A DNA stretch of 64,000 nt from Actinomycetaceae bacterium TAE3-ERU4 (GTDB lineage Bacteria > Actinomycetota > Actinomycetes > Actinomycetales > Actinomycetaceae), in the NCBI GenBank assembly GCA_019218365.1, contig JAHUUJ010000002.1, positions 186,001 to 250,000 of the forward strand, read 5' to 3'. A program made the translations under genes and the position numbers. Positions 47,001-53,399 of the stretch are shown in pieces (positions within the stretch are counted from its first letter, which is position 1; every line of letters starts with the position of its first letter). The notes beneath the pieces were generated by a model. It saw only the letters and a list, made by a program, of their open reading frames with translations. It made no database searches and was not told the DNA's origin.

Positions 47001-48677
47001 TCTACTTCTCCAGTTGCGGTGAACCTTGGACAGCCTGCTATTTCCCTAGTGAAGAATGTCAAGGACCGTAAGGATGCTTACCGTGCGGGCGAGGTTGTTA
47101 CCTACGAGTTCACAATCGCTAATGTGGGTAACACTGAACTGAACAACGTGAAGTTAGTTGACTCAATGGAAGGTCTGAAACTTTCTTGCCCAGCTGGTTT
47201 TGAGGGATTACTCTCCGAAGAGGGAATGACCTTGCCAGCAGCTGGAACTGAAGGCGCTAACGTTGTCTGCACCGGTACTTACAAGCTGATTCAGGCGACT
47301 GTGGATGCGGGAGCTGATATCCCCAACACAGCCTCAATTTCTGGAGCCTTGCGCGGCGTTCACGTTGAAGGATCTTCCAGCGCTTCGGTTGCAGTTTCTA
47401 AGAACAAGTCGATTGACCTAGTTCAGAGTGTCAGCCCGTCTGCGCCAGGAGAAGGACCCGACTCGGTTTCCGGAAACTACGTTGAGGGAGATACCGTCAA
47501 CTACACCTATGTCATTACCAACACTGGTGATGTCACTTTGAAGAACCTGCGTTTGGATAAGGGACACACCGACGGTACCCTCGTTTGCGTTACTAACGAT
47601 GACGAGGCTGCTAACGTGAACCTTGACATTGCAACGTTGGCTCCCGGTAAGTCCATTAAGTGCACTTCTAGCCACGTAGTCACTAAGGAAGAAGTAGTGG
47701 CCGGCTCAGTTCTTCTGAACCCCGCTACCGTCAAGGCACTGCCTCTGACCGGTGAGGGAGAAGTCACTGACGTAACTGAGACTGAAGTTGCTCTGGCTAT
47801 TCCGGCTGTTTCCTTGGTTAAGCAGGTCGAAGGAAAGAAAGACAGCTATGTGGCTGGCGATGAAGTTAAGTACAGCTTCGTGATTGCCAACCAGGGCAAG
47901 ACCAAGCTTGAGGGGGTTAAACTTACTGACCCGCTTGAGGGTGTTAAGCTCAACTGTCCTGAAGCCTTCTCTGATTTGCTCACCGATAAGGGTGCTACTC
48001 TTGCCCCACTGGGTAAGAAGGATTCCTCAGTTACCTGTACTGGTACTTACACCCTTACCCAGGCTGATATGGACAAGATGACAATCTTGGGCAACACAGC
48101 TACTGTCAATGCTGGACTGCGTAATTCAGCTCCGTTAGCTGTTGAATCTAGCGCACAGGTAGCTCTTAATAGCGTAGCTAAGCTGAGCTTGAAGAAGGAG
48201 ATAAGGAACCTACGTCCTACCGGTTACCAAGTTGGCGATAAGTTGACCTACGTAATCACTGTAAAGAACGAAGGAACCGTAACTCTTGCTGAACCTAAGG
48301 TCGCGGACAAGATGCTTTCTGATCGCGGAGTTGAACTAAACTGCCCCGCGAAGGACACCCTTGCGCCAGGTGAGAGCTTCTCTTGCGTTTCCTCGGAATA
48401 CACCCTGGAAAAGAACGAAGCTACGGGTAAGGATCTTGTTAACACAGCTACCGTTACCGCCAAGTCTTCTTCCTCCACAGGAGCCGAAGAACTTAAGGCA
48501 AAGAGTAGTGTTGCTGCCAAGACCATCGTGCCTCCGCAGACCAAGTCCGCTAATACTCCGCAACTAGCGATTACCGGAGCTGATGCGGCTACTTACGGTG
48601 GATCAGCATTGGTACTGCTACTTATCGGTGGTGGTTTCTTGATTGTGGCACGCCGCAAGAAGGAACACAGCGAATAA
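41049..48677 (+). CDS. Giant LAITG-anchored surface protein with SdrD-B domain and ten Cys-paired repeats
   Basis: The 2,542-residue protein starts with a signal peptide (hydrophobic run VVSLLAIALVLTL, likely cut after ATANA). A unique region of about 1,050 residues follows with no recognised domain and A+T-rich DNA. Next is an SdrD-B/Cna-B-like domain (ITGNVYLDGDRNN...GDYFFERLEAGTYSV, from nt 44335). Then ten repeats of 115-135 residues (DUF11/DUF7507-like, with ITNTGNVTL-type strands), each with two cysteines. The end is a sorting signal: LAITG, a hydrophobic helix and a basic tail. LAxTG motifs are typical substrates of class E sortases. Adhesion is inferred. ATG 41049 is preferred over 41022 because AAAGG lies nine bases before it. 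Confidence 0.9.
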   Translation: MKGSPLPYFMGRIRFVVSLLAIALVLTLSTTIPAYSGIVATANAAEETIPAPGKTLRIPAGDGGFVDLSMRLKSAGRGGVEGVKPCFLSAAAGYPQGDNSVDDGKSCIAELEEYEPTWELTVSSATANEPISFYVNPKYFTNAIPENGLPWRKPVLKFPAGSTPAVTVEENKESKLWKFTVLPNQTGNTYYSMKMESKGNSYTGKYLGAFEISTDALAQEKEVITSDRENELLGKLSSDLTYANSSVSPHLSYYEGKKYVKLKANYTAPGAMPEEIALARPFIGAEHPDLLLDNRFKLTVLPIPGITSSEKVYALIDGERHEMRYNESDGSWTLLYPAKSYKDGLSPEILVPMETLPDNEDTKITFRLDPVDENGELTKLRSDSGLSEIPLLASDNPKYGLNIVDPGANQACDVSSATGAKVRFYKADVEGINNNNCGQATISLNDYKCSDGCKSEKNDGLFDQGKDKRRISTEDGSAYISNSVVKLTIRPEDAGNNPKVCVTWEPGVQAIKKWLPNGFTGTPQVPFMVNATGGNTLAQAFPGVKIYRTTKNLIRESNGKKSIDCSDSAAQWEKTYEKGIINNAVDQGIDIADISGFMFEFPGKLETSFDLLYLARRNKYDVTSAQRLLTDVDNGAEYYKLPNYMRVKNGEADWSDTTSSFFLSPKKPSVLFDGINSRNGLFDAINSGTVDNTLAPRIIFRDHIEGIVDGVDDEGNPLKITSRIYLSKCLRVDETSVAASHAVYHALPEEKYSTNPKDCGVDPNHYIERVWSASAKPNTTDDFSNDPFFTEDWVNEYRNSADSSIYAYPQDNNQDGLVPFKIKYISPDFGIPNQSFPAYPEVFLPGGNVLSTDTVDGETVYKLVPQGKPIANSYYNLGNNATTIRLTTPTVTQLLASNRSDVPEAGVDDNFKHTAQLVNSTETLYGETEYIDLLPYNGDPFGTHFNGKYWLDKMPENQGSVDKSKVRVFYTTDDPTTVSLCPQGALPEACNSRVLRDIDKTPSATVWKELTPEILESLKGPGGDERITALRFVSEELGAKQTMRFQMTYATEGNRKGDVYASTMGSANLKPSGPQGEIRTLQRPEVAKTKVIYRGKITGNVYLDGDRNNAKGTSEEGLKNYTVELLNDKGEVIRRTVTNSKGDYFFERLEAGTYSVKVILPNGREANTQAGAKPSDIGSAIATGLVLKEGTYGADGEEEIPPITAVNNVDFGITLLVPSITLNKVIGSASSEVTTATGELNSPVTFTVFGANTGDLPLTEVRLNDTWAEGLSKAPLDQTCVIKDSASADVTVDRGDLTSESGATLQPQDTYECTSTYSVTQDDIDAGSELVNKASISGKSGEEEVSAPEKTVKVTIPGNQAITLSRDVVLPDGVNASEDNRLVEGDKIHYTYTITNTGNKTIREVSLTDAGVPGFDSLVCKQNGEVVDLSKIALAPNAVVTCETPEVTVDKALVAKQSVTTTPTVTGKAGSTTAPIPLTATVNPSTQYLGTPALSLNKSVKDKAPKYRAGQTVTYEFVVTNTGNTRLDKAKLADPMEGLQLTCPEGYENLLSAEGMTLPMGGNVTCTGTYEVTQSDVDNHNELPNTATATAGLRNSPALSQTSSAVVELDNTASIAVEIGVKDKRAANDPYVEGDELVYTYTITNDGLATLKNITLTDQFAAGKGLEPVCTKDGQPVKLSEITLAPGENISCESPKYTLTADDITADRTIDNSVVATGVTLSENSPKKVTSGDPKVSVPTAVPAIGLNKTVVDPKAAYVAGDKVTYNLVVTNQGVTKLTGVKLVDAMPEIEELSCPLGHESLLSENGGELNVNESVTCTAKYTVTQDNVDKAKALVNSAKVVGVTRNAPQVSATSEVPINFSSEKSISLIQTVVPSAPGEGPESVDGKYVAGDKVVHEYLITNTGSVTLNNLKLDKGHVDGTLVCHLADDESVNVNLDTFALAPGQAIKCTSTHVVTAEEATNPTLANPSTVTGTPVAGGAPVDSTSPVAVNLGQPAISLVKNVKDRKDAYRAGEVVTYEFTIANVGNTELNNVKLVDSMEGLKLSCPAGFEGLLSEEGMTLPAAGTEGANVVCTGTYKLIQATVDAGADIPNTASISGALRGVHVEGSSSASVAVSKNKSIDLVQSVSPSAPGEGPDSVSGNYVEGDTVNYTYVITNTGDVTLKNLRLDKGHTDGTLVCVTNDDEAANVNLDIATLAPGKSIKCTSSHVVTKEEVVAGSVLLNPATVKALPLTGEGEVTDVTETEVALAIPAVSLVKQVEGKKDSYVAGDEVKYSFVIANQGKTKLEGVKLTDPLEGVKLNCPEAFSDLLTDKGATLAPLGKKDSSVTCTGTYTLTQADMDKMTILGNTATVNAGLRNSAPLAVESSAQVALNSVAKLSLKKEIRNLRPTGYQVGDKLTYVITVKNEGTVTLAEPKVADKMLSDRGVELNCPAKDTLAPGESFSCVSSEYTLEKNEATGKDLVNTATVTAKSSSSTGAEELKAKSSVAAKTIVPPQTKSANTPQLAITGADAATYGGSALVLLLIGGGFLIVARRKKEHSE
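44699..48540 (+). repeat. Ten tandem DUF11-like protein repeats in alternating A/B types
   Basis: Repeats begin near 44699, 45123, 45511, 45880, 46270, 46636, 47026, 47401, 47800 and 48175. Repeats 3, 5, 7 and 9 share one form (AGxxVTYxF, then LxCP and LLSEEGMTL). Repeats 2, 4, 6 and 8 share another (EGDxVxYTYxITNTG, then an LVC and LAPG). Repeats 6 and 8 are closest, both with PSAPGEGP and LDKGHxDGTLVC, although their codons differ at many third positions. All ten keep two cysteines. Confidence 0.85.
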
Positions 48678-48737
48678 ATTAACTTTCTGCTCGGCGGGGC
48701 AGCGTAACTAGCTTTTAGCTAGCCGCGGAGTAGAAGG

Positions 48738-48798
48738 AACCCTCAGAGGGAGGCGATGGACGAGTTTCCGTCCACCACCATCCTCTGAGGGTTTTTTA
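48738..48798 (+). terminator. Intrinsic terminator after the surface-protein gene
   Basis: A perfect 12-bp outer stem (AACCCTCAGAGG at 48738-48749 and CCTCTGAGGGTT at 48782-48793) encloses a smaller GGACG/CGTCC hairpin and runs into TTTTTT. A short CTAGC/GCTAG repeat precedes it. Confidence 0.9.
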
Positions 48799-48925
48799 TC
48801 GCTGTGCGCAGTAGTGCATTCTAGAACGAAAGAAGTAGGGCAACTTTTCTCTATAAACGCTAATCAAGTTAGCGAAGTAAGCAATAAACTATGACCTGCT
48901 AAACATTGCTTATCGCTTCCTCGGG

Positions 48926-48954
48926 TGGACTAGAGGGGCGATTTCGACTAAACT
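48926..48954 (+). promoter_or_regulatory. Promoter of tRNA-Trp-secE
   Basis: TGGACT (48926-48931) and TAAACT (48949-48954) are spaced by 17 bases. Transcription would start near 48961, 30 bases before tRNA-Trp. Confidence 0.5.
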
Positions 48955-48990
48955 ATTGCGAGTGTTGGTGCTGAAGTATCAACAAACCTT

Positions 48991-49063
48991 AGGGTAGTGG
49001 CGCAATTGGTAGCGCACCGGTCTCCAAAACCGGCGGTTGTGGGTTCGAGTCCCTCCTGCCCTG
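48991..49063 (+). tRNA. tRNA-Trp (CCA)
   Basis: Acceptor AGGGTAG pairs with CTGCCCT, with one G-U. The anticodon is CCA in TCTCCAAAA and the discriminator is G. The T-arm GTGGGTTCGAGTCCC is standard. It stands before secE, the common actinobacterial arrangement. Confidence 0.97.
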
Positions 49064-49127
49064 CTCCGTTAGAGGCTGGGATCGATTGATTCCAGCTTTC
49101 ATTTAGGCGAAAATATAAGGAGTTTAA

Positions 49128-49355
49128 GTGAGCGAAGCTAGCAAGACTGAAGAAAGCCGCAAGCTTGGCTTCTTCGCGCGTATTGCGCTCTTTATTCGCC
49201 AGGTTATAAACGAACTAAAAAAGGTTGTTTACCCCACCAAGAATGAATTGCTGACCTACTTCCTAGTCGTAATTTTGTTCGTTGGGGTTTTGATGGCCTT
49301 TACCGGGGCGATTGACTTCCTCTTTGGTTGGGTCGCAAACCTTGTTTTCGACTGA
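49128..49355 (+). CDS. secE: Preprotein translocase subunit SecE
   Basis: The 75-residue protein has the conserved amphipathic segment FIRQVINELKKVVYPTK followed by a single membrane helix (about 44-66). It is the short one-helix form of Gram-positive bacteria and stabilises SecY in the translocon. It starts at GTG after AAGGAG. Confidence 0.96.
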   Translation: MSEASKTEESRKLGFFARIALFIRQVINELKKVVYPTKNELLTYFLVVILFVGVLMAFTGAIDFLFGWVANLVFD

Positions 49356-49370
49356 TTGTAAAAATACCTG

Positions 49371-49416
49371 TATAATCACGAAATGAACTTACTGCCCGGT
49401 CTTAGGAGACCGGGCA
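49371..49416 (+). promoter_or_regulatory. Consensus -10 and leader hairpin of nusG
   Basis: TATAAT at 49371-49376 is a perfect -10 element with only a weak -35 about 17 bases before it. Just downstream, TGCCCGGTCT (49393-49402) and AGACCGGGCA (49407-49416) form a perfect 10-bp hairpin with loop TAGG. It has no T-tract, so it is a structured leader and not a terminator. Confidence 0.55.
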
Positions 49417-49460
49417 AACGTATATCTCGTGGCACGAAATAGCCATTAAAAGGAGCATCT

Positions 49461-50336
49461 GTGAGTAACGAGTTTGCTAACGAATCCGAGGGCCTAACCG
49501 CCCCCGTAACTGACGAACCTGGCGTGTTGGACCAGGTCGCTGAGGACTCCTTGGAGGAGAACCTTGCGGAAGAACTCTTGGCTTCGGCCGGACAGGATGA
49601 AGTAGAAGCTGATGTTGCGGCACAACCTGCCGCAGACGATAGCGAACCAACTCCTGATGAAGACGCTGACTCCCGTCCAGTGGATGTGCAGGAGGTTATC
49701 CGTCGCCGTCTAAACGAGTTCCGTAACGAACTGCGTACCAAGCCCGGTGACTGGTACATTGTCCATTCCTACTCGGGCCACGAACGTAAGGTCAAGGCGA
49801 ACCTCGAACAGCGTGCCAGCTCTTTGGGGATGGAAGATTATATCCACGAGGTTCTCGTGCCGATGGAAGAAATCATCGAGATGAAGAACGCCACTCGTAA
49901 GCGCGTTACCCGTGTGCGTATGCCCGGATACGTAATGGTTCGCATGTCCCTTGACTCTGACAACGCCGTACTTCGTACTGTGAAGGACACCCCGGCAGTT
50001 ACCGGTTTCGTGGGGGATTCGCGCCTTAAGGATCGCGAAAACCAGATTCCGACCCCGCTTAGCCTGCCCGAGGCTTACGCAATGCTTGCTCCGCAAGTTG
50101 AGCAGGAAGTCATTGCTGAACTCGAAGCTGCTGCTGTGGCTACCCCCGCTAAGGCTATTAAGGTCGAGTACGAGGCAGGCGAAACTGTCAGTGTTATTAA
50201 CGGCCCATTTGCCGGTCAAAGTGCAACGGTTTCTGAGGTCATGCCGGAAGCTAAGAAGGTTGTTGTTACCCTCACCCTGTTCGGTCGTGACACTTCCACC
50301 GAACTTTCGATGGAAGATATTCGTAAAGAAGACTGA
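49461..50336 (+). CDS. nusG: Transcription termination/antitermination protein NusG
   Basis: The 291-residue protein has an NGN domain (GDWYIVHSYSGHERKVKANLE, from about 96) and a C-terminal KOW motif (EAGETVSVINGPFAGQSATV, from about 238). The first 90 residues are very acidic, as in other actinobacterial NusG proteins. It binds RNA polymerase and affects pausing, Rho action and coupling with ribosomes. It starts at GTG after AAAGGAG. Confidence 0.96.
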   Translation: MSNEFANESEGLTAPVTDEPGVLDQVAEDSLEENLAEELLASAGQDEVEADVAAQPAADDSEPTPDEDADSRPVDVQEVIRRRLNEFRNELRTKPGDWYIVHSYSGHERKVKANLEQRASSLGMEDYIHEVLVPMEEIIEMKNATRKRVTRVRMPGYVMVRMSLDSDNAVLRTVKDTPAVTGFVGDSRLKDRENQIPTPLSLPEAYAMLAPQVEQEVIAELEAAAVATPAKAIKVEYEAGETVSVINGPFAGQSATVSEVMPEAKKVVVTLTLFGRDTSTELSMEDIRKED

Positions 50337-50369
50337 CAATTTCGGCCTAATTTTTAAGGTTTCAATGTG

Positions 50370-50479
50370 AGATGTGGCGCCGGCGTTGCTTTCGTCGGCG
50401 CAGACATCTATCATTGCTAATTGCGCTTAGCTTAGGCTGAGTGCGCATATTGTCCATTTCGATTGCCTTCCGGCAATCG
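50370..50479 (+). promoter_or_regulatory. Structured leader of rplK (three hairpins)
   Basis: Three stem-loops lie in the 173-base gap between nusG and rplK. The first (50370-50409) closes AGATGT with ACATCT around a G+C-rich stem. The second pairs GCGCTTAGC (50423) with GCTGAGTGC (50436). The third pairs CGATTGCC (50460) with GGCAATCG (50472). None has a T-tract. Autoregulation of the L11-L1 operon by a ribosomal protein is an inference. Confidence 0.45.
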
Positions 50480-50509
50480 TTCCGTAGCTAAAATAAGGAC
50501 CCTAAACTT

Positions 50510-50941
50510 ATGGCTCCCAAGAAAAAGGTTACCGGCCTGATTAAACTCCAGATTCAGGCTGGCGCCGCTAACCCAGCACCCCCGGTAGGTCCGGCTCTGG
50601 GTCAGCACGGTGTTAACATCATGGAGTTCTGCAAGGCTTACAACGCGGCTACCGAGTCGCAGCGTGGCAACATTATCCCGGTTGAAATCACCGTTTACGA
50701 AGACCGTTCATTCACCTTCGTAACCAAGACCCCGCCGGCCTCCCAGCTAATTAAGAAGGCTGCTGGTGTGCCCAAGGGATCCGGTGTTCCCCACACCCAG
50801 AAGGTTGGTAAGCTCACCGCCGCTCAGGTTCGTGAAATTGCCGAATCTAAGATGGCTGACCTCAACGCTAACGACATTGAGGCTGCTTCCAAGATTATCG
50901 CCGGAACTGCCCGCTCCATGGGTATCGACGTCGAAGCCTGA
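50510..50941 (+). CDS. rplK: 50S ribosomal protein L11
   Basis: The 143-residue protein matches L11 along its whole length. The N-terminal domain has [28 protein letters not shown] and the C-terminal rRNA-binding domain ends [11 protein letters not shown]. The N-terminal prolines are the region that thiopeptide antibiotics contact. It is followed by rplA after 86 bases that hold a TGCGCC/GGCGCA hairpin (50962-50977). Confidence 0.98.
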   Translation: MAPKKKVTGLIKLQIQAGAANPAPPVGPALGQHGVNIMEFCKAYNAATESQRGNIIPVEITVYEDRSFTFVTKTPPASQLIKKAAGVPKGSGVPHTQKVGKLTAAQVREIAESKMADLNANDIEAASKIIAGTARSMGIDVEA

Positions 50942-51027
50942 TATTCAAAAAAACTTTATTGTGCGCCTGTGGGCGCAGGTGGAAGGGCCGCGCAGCCCGC
51001 ACCACAAACTGCTAAGGAGATGCAGAT

Positions 51028-51741
51028 ATGAAACGCGCTAAGAACTACCGCAAGTCAGCGGAAAAGATTCACGAGGGTGAACTGTACGCCCCGTTGGAGG
51101 CTTTCAAGCTGGCGAAGGAAACCGCCACCACCAAGTTCGACTCCACTGTCGAGGTTGCTTTCCGCCTGGGTGTAGACCCTCGTAAGGCTGACCAGATGGT
51201 ACGTGGCACCGTCTCACTACCTCACGGTACTGGTAAGACCTCTAGGGTCCTGGTCTTCGCAGTCGGCGACAAGGCACAAGCTGCCCTTGAAGCCGGTGCT
51301 GACGAGGTCGGTGGAGATGAACTAATTGAAAAGGTTGCCAAGGGATACACCGACTTCGATGTTGCCGTGGCTACCCCCGACTTGATGGGTAAAGTTGGTC
51401 GTTTGGGTCGTGTCCTAGGTCCGCGTGGACTTATGCCGAACCCCAAGACCGGTACCGTTACCATGGATACCGCGAAGGCCGTTAAGGAAATTAAGGGCGG
51501 TCGTATTGAGTTCCGTGTTGACAAGCACTCAAACCTTCACTTCATCGTTGGTAAGACTTCCTTCTCCGTTGAACAGCTAGTTGAGAACTACGCTGCCGCT
51601 CAGGAAGAAATCCTGCGTCTAAAGCCAGCTTCCTCGAAGGGGCGCTACATTACCAAGGCGACTGTTACCACCACTATGGGTCCCGGTATCCCCTTGGATG
51701 CCACCAAGACTCGTAACCTGCTAAGTGAATCAGCTTCCTGA
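51028..51741 (+). CDS. rplA: 50S ribosomal protein L1
   Basis: The 237-residue protein has the L1 hallmarks [37 protein letters not shown] and [17 protein letters not shown]1 forms the mobile stalk near the ribosomal E site and, in many bacteria, represses its own operon. An AAGGAG site precedes the ATG. Confidence 0.98.
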   Translation: MKRAKNYRKSAEKIHEGELYAPLEAFKLAKETATTKFDSTVEVAFRLGVDPRKADQMVRGTVSLPHGTGKTSRVLVFAVGDKAQAALEAGADEVGGDELIEKVAKGYTDFDVAVATPDLMGKVGRLGRVLGPRGLMPNPKTGTVTMDTAKAVKEIKGGRIEFRVDKHSNLHFIVGKTSFSVEQLVENYAAAQEEILRLKPASSKGRYITKATVTTTMGPGIPLDATKTRNLLSESAS

Positions 51742-51760
51742 TTGCGCTAAATAGCTTTTG

Positions 51761-51799
51761 AGTTTCCCTCCACCGAAGCGGTGGAGGGAAACTTTTTTC
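51761..51799 (+). terminator. Intrinsic terminator after rplA
   Basis: A perfect 15-bp stem (from AGTTTCCCTCCACCG at 51761-51775) with loop AAG is followed by TTTTTTCTT. From here to about 51990 I see no gene or clear signal. Confidence 0.93.
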
Positions 51800-51996
51800 T
51801 TGCTTTCGCTACGGCCCTTTTTAGGTAGTTAATCCTATCTGTAATACTTTCCCTCGGGGGGGATAGAACGCCTATCCATTTCTAGATTCCTAGTTTTCAT
51901 CCCATAACTTACAGATTATTTCGTTGTCGAATATGTGTTTTGTGGATTAGGAATTATCTCGTGGTGAGTTTCACGTCCGCTTTTTCTTATCTGACG

Positions 51997-52150
51997 TGAC
52001 TTATTCCTTCTCGTTTGTTATTCTGTCTAAAGCCAAAGACCGTTGGTTTCCCGTCACCGGGCGGGAATAAGACCTTTAAGGTGCCATCGCAGGTGTGTTT
52101 CAGACATTTATGTCCCGTACGCATTCTGCGTTCGGGGCTTTTTTGGTTTA
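51997..52150 (+). promoter_or_regulatory. rplJ promoter, L10-type leader and attenuator hairpin
   Basis: TGACTT (51997-52002) and TATTCT (52019-52024) at 16-base spacing form a candidate promoter. The RNA from about 52030 resembles an L10 leader, with a CCCGTCACCGGGCGGG stem region. It ends in a hairpin (CCCGTACGCA at 52114 and TGCGTTCGGG at 52127) followed by six Ts, placed before the ribosome binding site. The arrangement suggests that L10-L7/L12 control their own operon by binding this leader. Confidence 0.6.
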
Positions 52151-52178
52151 ACTAACGGCTACGATCGGAAGGAGGGCC

Positions 52179-52700
52179 ATGGCAAGGCCTGACAAAGTAG
52201 CAGCGGTGAAGGAACTGACTAAAAAGTTCCGCGAATCCGCCGCCGTAGTACTTACTGAGTACCGCGGCTTGAGCGTGGGCCAGCTCAGCGAGCTGCGCCG
52301 TGCTCTTGGCGAGAACGCAACTTACACCGTCGCAAAGAACACCTTGGCTTCGATCGCGGCGAAGGAAGCTGGACTTGAATTCTTGCAGGAAGACCTAACC
52401 GGTCCTACTGCTCTTGCATTCGTTTCTGGCGAGCCCGTCGACGCGGCGAAGGCTCTGCGTGACTTTGCTAAAGACAATAAGGCACTAGTCGTTAAGTCTG
52501 GTGCAATGGAAGGCCAAAAGCTTTCCGCTGACGCTGTGAAGCAGCTAGCCGACCTCGAGTCTCGTGAAGTTCTGTTGGCCAAGGCCGCAGGCGCCATGAA
52601 GGCGAAGATGGTTCAGGCTGCATTCATGTTCAAGGCACCGGCAGTCAAGGCTGTACGTACCGTGGACGCCCTGCGCGAAAAGCAGGAACAGGCTGCCTGA
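52179..52700 (+). CDS. rplJ: 50S ribosomal protein L10
   Basis: The 173-residue protein has the L10 pattern [22 protein letters not shown] and GPTALAFV, and a C-terminal helix that carries L7/L12 dimers. It starts at ATG after a strong GGAAGGAGG. It forms the stalk base with L11. Confidence 0.97.
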   Translation: MARPDKVAAVKELTKKFRESAAVVLTEYRGLSVGQLSELRRALGENATYTVAKNTLASIAAKEAGLEFLQEDLTGPTALAFVSGEPVDAAKALRDFAKDNKALVVKSGAMEGQKLSADAVKQLADLESREVLLAKAAGAMKAKMVQAAFMFKAPAVKAVRTVDALREKQEQAA

Positions 52701-52769
52701 TTTCTTTCAGGCACATAACCCATAATCGCTGCTTATCAAGCAGGAAAATAAATCAGGAAGGAATGCCAA

Positions 52770-53153
52770 ATGGCTAAGCTTACCAACGAAGAGCTCATCG
52801 AAGCTTTCAAGGAAATGACCCTCATCGAGCTGTCCGACTTCGTCAAGGTCTTCGAAGAGACCTTCGATGTTGAGGCTGCTGCTCCCGCCGCTGTTGCAGT
52901 TGCTGCTGGCCCTGCCGCCGCCGCTGAAGAAGCTGAAGAGAAGACCGAATTCGACGTCGTTCTCGAATCTGCTGGCGAAAAGAAGATCGGTGTTATCAAG
53001 GCCGTTCGCGCCCTGACCTCCCTCGGTCTGAAGGAAGCTAAGGAACTGGTTGAATCCGCTCCTAAGGCTGTCCTCGAAGGCGTTAACAAGGAAGAAGCCG
53101 AAAAGGCTAAGGCTGCTATCGAAGAAGCCGGCGGTAAGGTCACCCTTAAGTGA
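52770..53153 (+). CDS. rplL: 50S ribosomal protein L7/L12
   Basis: The 127-residue acidic protein has an N-terminal dimerisation helix, an Ala-rich hinge (about 37-55) and the conserved C-terminal domain [24 protein letters not shown] with [11 protein letters not shown]. It recruits translation factors. It is followed by two hairpins. Confidence 0.98.
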   Translation: MAKLTNEELIEAFKEMTLIELSDFVKVFEETFDVEAAAPAAVAVAAGPAAAAEEAEEKTEFDVVLESAGEKKIGVIKAVRALTSLGLKEAKELVESAPKAVLEGVNKEEAEKAKAAIEEAGGKVTLK

Positions 53154-53160
53154 TTTGATT

Positions 53161-53243
53161 CCGGTTGCCTAGTTAAATAGGCACCGGACTTACCAACTTC
53201 TAGTTATTCCCCCAAGGTATTTACTTTGGGGGAATAACTTTAT
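53161..53243 (+). terminator. Two hairpins ending the rplJ-rplL operon
   Basis: The first hairpin (CCGGTTGCCTA and TAGGCACCGG, 53161-53187) has a one-base bulge and no T-tract. The second (GTTATTCCCCCAA at 53203 and TTGGGGGAATAAC ending 53238) is perfect and is followed by TTTATC. The second is the likely terminator. Confidence 0.8.
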
Positions 53244-53340
53244 CTTTATACAATGTTCACTAGCTGAATCTTTTCCTTGTGATATTTACTTGCCGCTACT
53301 TTGCCACTTTCCTCTGTCTGATTTTTTATTGGTTTTCCTT

Positions 53341-53392
53341 AAATATAGGTATTCCCCGGAAAATAAAACTTCCGGGGAATACCTATATTTTA
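53341..53392. terminator. Perfect 20-bp stem terminator after the CydC-like gene
   Basis: The stem 53341-53360 pairs perfectly with 53371-53390 around a 10-base loop. A/T-rich ends on both sides allow use in either direction; it lies 8 bases past the minus-strand gene's end. Confidence 0.85.
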
Positions 53393-53399
53393 GTTTGCT

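Noticed and set aside
44699-48540. Repeats considered as a CRISPR array or recent DNA duplication
   Set aside because: The unit is 370-400 bases, in frame, and conserved as protein while the DNA differs at silent sites; no short direct repeats with spacers are present.
50370-50409. First rplK leader hairpin as a terminator of nusG
   Set aside because: It has a stable stem but no following T-tract, so an intrinsic terminator is not supported.
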